This document shows, piece by piece, positions 33,060 through 39,969 of a DNA stretch of 64,000 nucleotides. The stretch comes from Planctomycetota bacterium (GTDB lineage Bacteria > Planctomycetota > UBA1135 > UBA2386). The stretch's first letter is position 1, and every line of letters starts with the position of its first letter. The position numbers were made by a program, and so were the translations under genes. The notes below the pieces were generated by a model. It searched no databases. It was not told the origin of the DNA and saw nothing but the letters and a program-made list of their open reading frames with translations. The stretch spans positions 2,604,001 to 2,668,000 of the forward strand of contig JADJWQ010000001.1 in the NCBI GenBank assembly GCA_016716265.1. The letters are read 5' to 3'.

Positions 33060-33907
33060 GTCGTTTCTATCAGTCACTCGACGCACCCCGCTTCGAATAC
33101 GACCTCCAGGCCTATCCCGGCCTGGACGGACTCGAGTTCCGGGGTCCGCGCGTCGACATCGACGCGCGTCCGATCGTCTGCCTGGGCGCCGCCCAGACGT
33201 TCGGGCGCTTCGTCGACGCACCGTTCCCGCGGTTGCTGGCGGATGCGCTCGGCGTGCCCGTGCTGAACCTCGCGGTCGGCGGAGTGGGACCGCGCCACTA
33301 CCTGCAGCCCCATTACTCCCCGTATCTCCGCGCGGCGCGCCTGGTGGTCGTCCAGGTGCTGTCCGGATCGAACGCCTCCAACTCGTTGGTGACGGATGCC
33401 CACGAGACGCTGCATCGGTGCGGCGCGATGCTGGCCACCCGGCGGGACGACGGCCGGCGGACGACCAACCGGGAGGTGCTGCACGAGGTGCTCGCCGCAG
33501 GCGGGCCGAGCGCCGTCCGTCGCGTCGTGGCGGAGACGCGCGCGGACTTCGTCACCGCCACGATCGAGCTGCTGTCGTGCACACCGGTGCCGACCGTCCT
33601 GCTGTGGTTCTCCATCCGCCGCCCGCGCTATCGCGAGCGTTGGGACGACATCGATCGGCTGATGTCCGCACATCCACACCTGCTCGACGCTCGCTGCGTC
33701 CGCACCATGCGTGGCGCCGCGACGGCATTCGTCCCGGTCGTCTCGCGCCGCGGCCTGCCGGAGCCCTTGTGGCGCGCCAGCGCACCGGTCCAGGGCGCCG
33801 AGCTGCGCGATGGCCAGATCGAGAACCACCACTATCCGTCGGCCGCCATGCACCGGCTCGCGGCGCGGCGCCTGTCACCGGTCTGCCGACGATTGCTGCG
33901 CGAGTGA
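33056..33907 (+). CDS. DUF6473-like protein coupled to the sulfotransferase
   Basis: A 283-residue protein that starts by ATGA overlap with the sulfotransferase stop. It shows YDLQAYPGLDGLEFRGP, VCLGAAQTFGRFV and PVLNLAVGGVGPRHYL, motifs I associate with the DUF6473 family, which is often found next to sulfotransferases and may be involved in polysaccharide modification. The central part has an SGNH-like flavour (GAAQTFG, GGVGP). No activity is established. Coupling to the sulfotransferase strongly suggests they act on the same product. Confidence 0.75.
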   Translation: MSRFYQSLDAPRFEYDLQAYPGLDGLEFRGPRVDIDARPIVCLGAAQTFGRFVDAPFPRLLADALGVPVLNLAVGGVGPRHYLQPHYSPYLRAARLVVVQVLSGSNASNSLVTDAHETLHRCGAMLATRRDDGRRTTNREVLHEVLAAGGPSAVRRVVAETRADFVTATIELLSCTPVPTVLLWFSIRRPRYRERWDDIDRLMSAHPHLLDARCVRTMRGAATAFVPVVSRRGLPEPLWRASAPVQGAELRDGQIENHHYPSAAMHRLAARRLSPVCRRLLRE

Positions 33908-33920
33908 CCGTGGCGTCGCG

Positions 33921-33942
33921 CGACGGGCGATCGCGACCGTCG
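33921..33942. terminator. Possible terminator hairpin between convergent genes
   Basis: CGACGG and CCGTCG can form a 6-bp stem around a 10-base loop that itself contains the palindrome GCGATCGC. It lies in the 41-base gap between two convergent genes. No T-tract follows. Confidence 0.35.
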
Positions 33943-33948
33943 CCGGCG

Positions 33949-35055
33949 TCACCGTCCGCGCGCCCGCTCGAGCGCCTCGCGCACGCCGCGGCCGACGTCT
34001 GCCGGGCCGACGCGCACGAGCTCGTCCCACCCGCCGCCGCGCTGCGCGGCCAGCGGATCCCCGTCGTCCAGCACGAGCACGAGGACCGCTCCGTAATGCG
34101 CGACGATCGTCGCGATCGCGTCGACGTGCGCGACGAGCGACGCCTCCAACGCTGCGAGGTCGGTGCCCGGCGGTGGCCCCTCCGGCTCGGGCGGGGCCCC
34201 GACGCGCACCCGCGCTCCGGTCGCGATCGCGGCGAACAGCTCGTCGGCACCGTTCTCCGCGAGCGCACCGCGCCGCGCGGGGCCGAGCAGGTGGAGCGCC
34301 TCCGCCTGCCGGCCGTCGGCGATCGCCGCGCGAGCTCGCTCGACGACCGACGACGGCGGCGGCCCGGCCTGCAGCTCGAAGCGACCGCCGGGCACCCCAC
34401 CGGCCAGCGTCAGCCGATTCCCGTCACGGCGGAACTGCACCGTGAACGGTGCCGCCCCGGCAGGTCGGAGCTCGAGACCGTCGGCGCCGGTGCGTCGCCA
34501 ACCGCCGACCGTCGCACCGAGTTCGAAGGTCCCGTCCGCACCGAAGTGAACGCGCGTCCCGCCGAGGTGCCATTCGCCGACGAACGGCTCCGCGCCCGGG
34601 TCCGCACTGGTCGGGGTCGGCGCGCGGCGGGTGCCGGCGAGCCAGGCGGCCCACACCGAATGTGGCCGCCAACCCGCGCATTGCCCCGCTGGCCAGGTCA
34701 CCGGCCCCGACAGACCCCGGCGCCGGTCCTCCGCTCCGGCGCGGAGCACGACGCATTGGGGCCGCTGCTCCGCGAGGGTGACCGGCAGCGCGCCGAGCAC
34801 GTCGCGGAGCGTCAGTGCGGGTGCGGTGAGATCGACCGTGTCGGCGTCGGACGGCGGCCGCGGCACGACGCCATCCACGTCCCCGACCCACAGCACGCGG
34901 CCGGCGATCGGTGCGCCGTCCGGCCGGACGGGCTGCCGCGCCCACAGCGCGAACGACCACGCGTTACCGACGCATTCGACGCCAGCGGCGAGCGCGAGGA
35001 CGGTCAGGAGGACTCGACGCCTGGTCACGGGAGCGGGTCGACGAGAACGCGTCAC
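33949..35055 (-). CDS. Membrane-anchored protein with a degenerate SGNH-like domain
   Basis: About 368 residues from a GTG at 35055 (a second GTG at 35028 is possible). An N-terminal hydrophobic helix (RRRVLLTVLALAAGVECVGNAWSFA) should anchor it. It is followed by RVLWVGDVDGVVP and PQCVVLRAGAEDRRRG, positions where SGNH hydrolases have GDS and G-N-D. The catalytic Ser and Asn are therefore apparently missing here. The centre (about 120-230) contains PFVGEWHLGGTRVHFGADG, a lipocalin-like strand pattern, and the C-terminus has a helix-strand typical of SGNH folds (IVAHYGAVLVLVLDDGDP). Probably a non-catalytic relative. TAGACT lies about 31 bases upstream. Confidence 0.65.
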   Translation of the reverse strand: MTRSRRPAPVTRRRVLLTVLALAAGVECVGNAWSFALWARQPVRPDGAPIAGRVLWVGDVDGVVPRPPSDADTVDLTAPALTLRDVLGALPVTLAEQRPQCVVLRAGAEDRRRGLSGPVTWPAGQCAGWRPHSVWAAWLAGTRRAPTPTSADPGAEPFVGEWHLGGTRVHFGADGTFELGATVGGWRRTGADGLELRPAGAAPFTVQFRRDGNRLTLAGGVPGGRFELQAGPPPSSVVERARAAIADGRQAEALHLLGPARRGALAENGADELFAAIATGARVRVGAPPEPEGPPPGTDLAALEASLVAHVDAIATIVAHYGAVLVLVLDDGDPLAAQRGGGWDELVRVGPADVGRGVREALERARGR

Positions 35056-35168
35056 GGGAACGAGGGACGCTCGCTGCGGGCGCGCCAGTCTACGCCGGAG
35101 CTCCGCGCGGCGCGCCCTCGTTCGCTCGGCGGCGCGGCACACCCGCTGCCGCCGCCAGGGTGCATCGC

Positions 35169-37922
35169 TCACCGACCGAACACGAGCTCGACCGCGTTGC
35201 TGGTCGTCATCCCGAGCCCGTTCGCGAGCGGATCGGCGACCAGCGCCTGGTGGTAGAGCGGCGCGCCGACGATCGCGGCGAGGCTCGGGACCGGCACGCG
35301 CACCGAGGCCGTGCCGGCGCTGCCCGCGAACGCGGCCGCCGACGCATCGATGCTGGCGAGCAGGAAGCAGCGCGGCGCACCGAAAGGCGCGAGATCGAGC
35401 GGGAGCTGGAGTCCCGCGTAGGCCGTCGGCGACAGTCCGAACGACAACGCCATCGGCGCGAGCGCCGGCACCGAGCGAACCTGGAGCTCGTAGGCGGCGC
35501 CGAGCTGCGGCACGCCACCGACCTCGAGCGCCGGCGCGGTTCCGGCTCGGAACGAGGACAGCAGCGCGTACGGCGTCGCGACGCCGGGGAGCAGGGTCCC
35601 GGAGCTCGCCTGCGGATTGGTCGCGTACAGGGTGACCGCGTCCGCGAGGTTGGTCACCGCATCGAGCGGATACTGGAGACCCGCGGCACCGGCGGACGTC
35701 GCGAAGACCGTGACATCCATCACCAGGTCCTGGACCGACGTCTGTCCGCCCTGCGGGTCGTAGAGCCGTTCGAACGACTGGTCGAACGGGATCAGCACCG
35801 ACCAGCTCTGCGGACTGGCATTGGGGACCGTGAACGCGGGCAACGCGAGCCGCTTGCGCTGGAACACGCGCGTCGTCGAGCGCGGCACGTTGTTGGCGAA
35901 GGTCGCCGACATGGTGGCTGGCGCCGCAGCGGTCAGGCCCAGGTCCATCGAGAACTCCACCCAGGCCGTCGTGCCGAGCGGCGCCGCGACGTCGTCGTGA
36001 CGGAACGCGAGGCCGCGCACGTTGAACGAGCCGCTGCCGGGGATCGAGTTGGTGGCGATCCACTGCTGGATGCGGTGCGGGACTCCGCCGAGCAGCCGCG
36101 CGTCGGAGGCGGCGGCGAACGTCGATGCGTACACGGGCGGCTCGACCTCGCGGACGACCGGCGCGGACGGCGCCCCTGCACAGCCCTGACCGAAGCTCGT
36201 GACGATCGGCAGCTCGCGCCTCGCGAACGCCAGTCCGAACTCCTGCGATGCCGCACCCGTCTCGAACCGCCGCGCGGTCACGACGACGTCGACCATCCCG
36301 GTCGCCGGCGCGCGGAACACGACGAGCTCGTGGGTGTCGTCGACGGCCGCGCTGCCTCCGAGGAGCACGCCACCCTGCCGGACCTCGACATCGAGGTTCG
36401 CCCAGTCGGCCGCCGTAACGTCGCGCCGCGACCAGACGAGCGCGACGGCGTGGACCGCGCCGGCCTGCACCGGGAACTGCGTGACGGACGCCGGGACCCG
36501 CACGTCGACCCGGCCCCGGGCGGTGCCACCGAGCGTGCCGCGGGCGACGTCGACGAGCCGGTCGACGCGCAGATAGCCGAAGCCGACTCGCGCCTCGTCG
36601 CCCGGATTGAGGCCGCGCATCTCGTCGAGCGTGACCAGGATCGCCGCGCGCGTCTCCTCCGCCGTCGCGGCGGTCGCGACCGAGCGGTACAGCGCTGCCG
36701 CACCGGCGACCTGTGGCGCCGAGTACGACGTGCCACTGCGGGTCGCGCCGCCGACCTCGAAGTCGCCGGTCGGCATGTAGATGCTCTCGCCGTTCGCGAC
36801 GAGGAGCGGATAGCGCCGCGGCTCCTTGCCGGTCGACGTCAGCGGCCCCGTCGCGGTGAAGAACGACACCGTGTGCAGGTCGTGCAGCACCGAGCCGACC
36901 GTCAGCACGTTCGTCGCACCCTGATAGTAGGCCTGGGTCGACGGAGTATTGCCGGCCATCGCGGCCACGAAGATGTCCGCGACGTCCGCTGCCGCGTCCA
37001 TCGCCTGCTGCTCGGGGAAGTAGGGGTCACGCGTACCGTCGTAGCTGATCACCGCCACGTCGGTCCCGTACGTCGCGGCGTCGAGCGCGACGCGCTGCCA
37101 TGCCGAGACCATGGTGCTCAATGCGGTGATGCCACCCGACTGATCGGTCAGCGAGTAGCCGACGATCCCCGCCCGCGGCGCGTGGCCGTCGTCGCTCGTC
37201 GAGGACGTGTCCCAGCGCGCTCCGGCCGCGACCGCCGCGACGCGCGTCCCGTGGTCCGAGCCGTTGAGCGGACCGTCGGGTGGCAGGGCTCCGACCTGCA
37301 CGTTCGCCAGCATGCGCGAACCGCCGATCCCACCGCCGCTCGTGTTGTTCGGATCCCCGTTCACGAAGAAAGTCCGGTGCGGTCGCACATTCGTGCCGGC
37401 GACCTCGTCGAGTCCGGTGTCGACGACGGCGACGGTCGCCCCCGCCCCGAGCACCCCCATCGCCTGCACGGCGTCGGTGCGGTGGTTGAGCAGGTTCGTC
37501 GACGTGCGGATCAGGTCGCCGGGCCGCCGCACGTCGTCCGCGACCAGCCGCGCGACACCGGGCAGCGCACGCACGCGGTCGACGGCGCTCGGCGCCAGCT
37601 CGACGTGCGCCGCCGGCACCAGCCACCACAGCTCCAGCACGCGGCCGCCCGCGGCGCCGACGCCGGCGACGAACTCCGCCCGGAGCGCTGTGGTCTTGCG
37701 CTCGAGCTCCTCGGCGAGCGCGGCGGCGGCCACCGGGTCCCGCCGGTGGATGGCCGCACGGATCGCGTCGAGCGGGACCGCAGGGCGATCGAACGAGACG
37801 ATGTAGCGATTCGACGCGGGGCCGGACCCGTCCACGTCGACCTGGGCGACCGCGGCAGCGGTGAAGGAGAGGGCCGACCACAGGCACGCGGCGAGGCTCG
37901 CGCGCCGGAGCAGGGACTGCAT
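35169..37922 (-). CDS. Secreted subtilisin-like serine protease (S8 family)
   Basis: A 917-residue exported protease. The signal peptide (ACLWSALSFTAAAVAQ) is followed by a propeptide-like stretch and an S8 catalytic domain with Asp in VAVVDTGLD, His in GSDHGTRVAAV and Ser in SGTSYSAPQVAGAAA, so the triad is complete. Then come beta-sandwich regions that may bind substrate or calcium, including VRGLAFRHDD, a motif common in the secreted family. The final 110 residues match the shared C-terminal domain (FGAPRCFLLAS, VPVPSLAAIVG, ALVADPLANGLGMTTSN). It probably degrades extracellular protein. No typical Shine-Dalgarno site precedes the ATG. Confidence 0.92.
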   Translation of the reverse strand: MQSLLRRASLAACLWSALSFTAAAVAQVDVDGSGPASNRYIVSFDRPAVPLDAIRAAIHRRDPVAAAALAEELERKTTALRAEFVAGVGAAGGRVLELWWLVPAAHVELAPSAVDRVRALPGVARLVADDVRRPGDLIRTSTNLLNHRTDAVQAMGVLGAGATVAVVDTGLDEVAGTNVRPHRTFFVNGDPNNTSGGGIGGSRMLANVQVGALPPDGPLNGSDHGTRVAAVAAGARWDTSSTSDDGHAPRAGIVGYSLTDQSGGITALSTMVSAWQRVALDAATYGTDVAVISYDGTRDPYFPEQQAMDAAADVADIFVAAMAGNTPSTQAYYQGATNVLTVGSVLHDLHTVSFFTATGPLTSTGKEPRRYPLLVANGESIYMPTGDFEVGGATRSGTSYSAPQVAGAAALYRSVATAATAEETRAAILVTLDEMRGLNPGDEARVGFGYLRVDRLVDVARGTLGGTARGRVDVRVPASVTQFPVQAGAVHAVALVWSRRDVTAADWANLDVEVRQGGVLLGGSAAVDDTHELVVFRAPATGMVDVVVTARRFETGAASQEFGLAFARRELPIVTSFGQGCAGAPSAPVVREVEPPVYASTFAAASDARLLGGVPHRIQQWIATNSIPGSGSFNVRGLAFRHDDVAAPLGTTAWVEFSMDLGLTAAAPATMSATFANNVPRSTTRVFQRKRLALPAFTVPNASPQSWSVLIPFDQSFERLYDPQGGQTSVQDLVMDVTVFATSAGAAGLQYPLDAVTNLADAVTLYATNPQASSGTLLPGVATPYALLSSFRAGTAPALEVGGVPQLGAAYELQVRSVPALAPMALSFGLSPTAYAGLQLPLDLAPFGAPRCFLLASIDASAAAFAGSAGTASVRVPVPSLAAIVGAPLYHQALVADPLANGLGMTTSNAVELVFGR

Positions 37923-38039
37923 CGGAGGGTTGCTCGGGGTCTGCGGGATGACGCGGAGAGAGGAAGCGACATCATCGCCGGAGTCCCGCGGCGGGCCCAG
38001 GTGACGCGAGCCGCAATCCTTCCCGGGCGGCGCGCGACG

Positions 38040-38045
38040 TATGCT
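38040..38045 (+). promoter_or_regulatory. Candidate -10 hexamer (TATGCT)
   Basis: TATGCT ends 9 bases before the ATG of the small coiled-coil gene at 38055. It supports the reality of that gene and fits the leaderless pattern seen elsewhere in the window. Confidence 0.35.
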
Positions 38046-38054
38046 GATCCGCCC

Positions 38055-38288
38055 ATGTCGTCGACGCCTCGCCCCGATCTGCACGCCTGGCTGCAGGCGC
38101 ACCCCACCCCGACCGACGCGTCGCTGACGCTGACCCACGACGAGGTCCGCGCCCTGCAGCAGGAGCTGGCCCGGCTACAGCAGAGCGCCGAGTTCCTCCG
38201 CAAGCAGAACCGGAAGCTCCGCGGGCGCGTCGCGAAGCTGCGGGGCGACCCCGCCGAGGGCGGCGACGACGCGCTGGCCGACGACTGA
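38055..38288 (+). CDS. Small coiled-coil protein
   Basis: A 77-residue protein that is easy to miss because its frame is open far upstream. Residues about 27-60 (DEVRALQQELARLQQSAEFL and following) form a heptad-like amphipathic helix that continues into a basic stretch (RKQNRKLRGRVAKLRG). The ends are acidic and disordered. Such a short helical protein could bind nucleic acid or dimerise. No family was recognised. The start is supported by TATGCT 9 bases upstream and divergence from the protease gene. It ends 34 bases from the convergent thioesterase. Confidence 0.6.
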   Translation: MSSTPRPDLHAWLQAHPTPTDASLTLTHDEVRALQQELARLQQSAEFLRKQNRKLRGRVAKLRGDPAEGGDDALADD

Positions 38289-38322
38289 CTCTCCAGGCGG
38301 CTGGCTCACCGGCCGGACCGCA

Positions 38323-38745
38323 TCAGCCGGTCGCGCGCGCGACGTCGGCCGGGACGCGCACCGGCCGTCGCGTGCTCGGATCCAGGAACACGATGCCGGT
38401 CTTCGCCTCGATGCACAGCCGGCCGTCCTGCTCGCGCACGGCGCGATAGAGCAGGTCGCAGGCCACCCGCGAAACGTCGCCGGGACCGACCTCGAACCGC
38501 AGCCGGTCGCCGAGGAAGCACTCGGCCCGGTAGACGATCGCACAGTCTGCGACCACGATGCTGCAGCCGCTCCATTGGAGCTCGGTGGCCCCGAGCGACG
38601 CGAGGTAGCGGACGCGCGCCTCGTGGATCAGCGACAGCACCGCGTCGTTGCCGAGGTGATTGCCGTAGTTGAGGTCGGTGACCCGCACGTCGATCGTGGT
38701 CGCGAACGGGAGGACGTCGGGGATCTCCAGGACGAGTCGAGCCAT
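38323..38745 (-). CDS. Hotdog-fold acyl-CoA thioesterase (4HBT family)
   Basis: A 140-residue hotdog-fold protein. VTDLNYGNHLGNDAVLSLIHEARVR is the 4HBT signature (quoted parts: NYGNHLGND and HEARV), in which the Asp and the central helix residues carry catalysis. VVADCAIVYRAECFLGDRLR follows as the expected strand pairing. Such enzymes hydrolyse acyl-CoA esters, often dimers or tetramers in the cytoplasm. TAGGCT lies 21 bases upstream and GGAG between. It is next to unrelated genes, so the acyl substrate is open. Confidence 0.85.
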   Translation of the reverse strand: MARLVLEIPDVLPFATTIDVRVTDLNYGNHLGNDAVLSLIHEARVRYLASLGATELQWSGCSIVVADCAIVYRAECFLGDRLRFEVGPGDVSRVACDLLYRAVREQDGRLCIEAKTGIVFLDPSTRRPVRVPADVARATG

Positions 38746-38769
38746 GCGGGGCGCTCCGGTGGCGGGAGC

Positions 38770-39864
38770 CTACGCCACCGGACGGCCGGCGCGACTCAGG
38801 TCGAGGATCACGGTCGCGTAGCCGCTGGTCGTGAAGCCGAGCTGGTTGGCGGCCGAGTCGAGCGCCAACCACGACGCGTACAGCCGCGCGCCGACGAGCC
38901 CGGGCAACGAGGGCACGCCGAGCGTGAACGTCACGGCACCGCTCCCGTCGGTCGCCAGCGGCGGCGTCGCCACCTGCAGGTCGTGCCAGAGGTAGCAGCC
39001 GGGCGCACCGACGATGCCGAGCTCGATCGGCAGCGGGATGCCGCCGAGCGACGTGAAGCTGAGCCCGAACTGCAGCGCCGCACCGGAATTCGGAGGGCCG
39101 TCCGCGAGCTGGACGACCAGGTTGCCACCGACCTGCGGCCAGGCGCCGGCCGGGGTCGCGATCCGCGGCGCGAGCCCCGAGGAGCCCTGGCAGCCCCCGC
39201 CATGCGCGACGAAATTGCCGTCGCCGAGCAGCAGGCCGAGTTTGATGCCGCCGCCGTCGACGCCGGCGGACGTCGCCGGCTGCGCCGTGGTCCAGCCCCG
39301 GCGGTAGGCGCGAGGGATCGTGCGCCCGGTGCTGCTGTAGACGTCGAGGAAGTAGCCATTGACGTCTGGCGGCACCGCACCGGTGTCGACGACGTCCCAC
39401 AGGATGAAGTCGATCGCCAGATCGTCCGTCGGGTTGGCCGGAGTCCACACGAACGGCACCGGCAGACCGAGCGGCGACCACTGGTCGCGGCGGAAGGTCA
39501 CGCGCAGCGGACCACGGTACACGACGGTCGGATTCGGGATGTTCGCGGCCCAGCTCGTCGTGAACGGCGTCGCCGCCACGCCCATACGGATCTCGAAGTC
39601 GCCGTAGACGACCTCCGACTCCAGGTAGACACCATTGCGGTCGAGCCGCGGTGCGACGAACAGATCCTGGATCAGCGCCGGCCCGCCGACCACCGAGCCG
39701 GGGAACACCTGCTGGATGCGGACGCCCTCCGAGCCGAACGGAAAAGCGTTCGCATTGCCGGCGGCCGGGTTGGTGTCGTCGTGGTAGACGATGTTCTGCT
39801 GGGCGGTGAGCGATCCGACCGTGACCGCGCTCAGGATCGTCAGGACGTAGAGCGAGCACTTCAT
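38770..39864 (-). CDS. Secreted protein of the planctomycete C-terminal-domain family
   Basis: A 364-residue exported protein (signal peptide MKCSLYVLTILSAVTVGSLTAQ). The N-terminal 210 residues are beta-rich with IQQVFPGSVVGGPALIQDL, VTFRRDQWSPLGL and IDFILWDVVDTG. A GGCQGSSGLAP segment leads into the family C-terminal domain: GAPGCYLWHDL, LGVPSLPGLVGARLYASWLALD and LGFTTSGYATV. The GxGCxGSxGxxP and APGC motifs are the most conserved features of this family. No catalytic residues are seen. It appears to be a stand-alone gene. Confidence 0.8.
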   Translation of the reverse strand: MKCSLYVLTILSAVTVGSLTAQQNIVYHDDTNPAAGNANAFPFGSEGVRIQQVFPGSVVGGPALIQDLFVAPRLDRNGVYLESEVVYGDFEIRMGVAATPFTTSWAANIPNPTVVYRGPLRVTFRRDQWSPLGLPVPFVWTPANPTDDLAIDFILWDVVDTGAVPPDVNGYFLDVYSSTGRTIPRAYRRGWTTAQPATSAGVDGGGIKLGLLLGDGNFVAHGGGCQGSSGLAPRIATPAGAWPQVGGNLVVQLADGPPNSGAALQFGLSFTSLGGIPLPIELGIVGAPGCYLWHDLQVATPPLATDGSGAVTFTLGVPSLPGLVGARLYASWLALDSAANQLGFTTSGYATVILDLSRAGRPVA

Positions 39865-39969
39865 GGGATCCGGGGGGCTGTGGACGTCTGGGGAGACTCG
39901 GGGCGAGCCCGGATTGTCGCCGACGCCCCGGTCGTCGATGTCGGGATTCCGTCCCGACGGGCGACCGCG

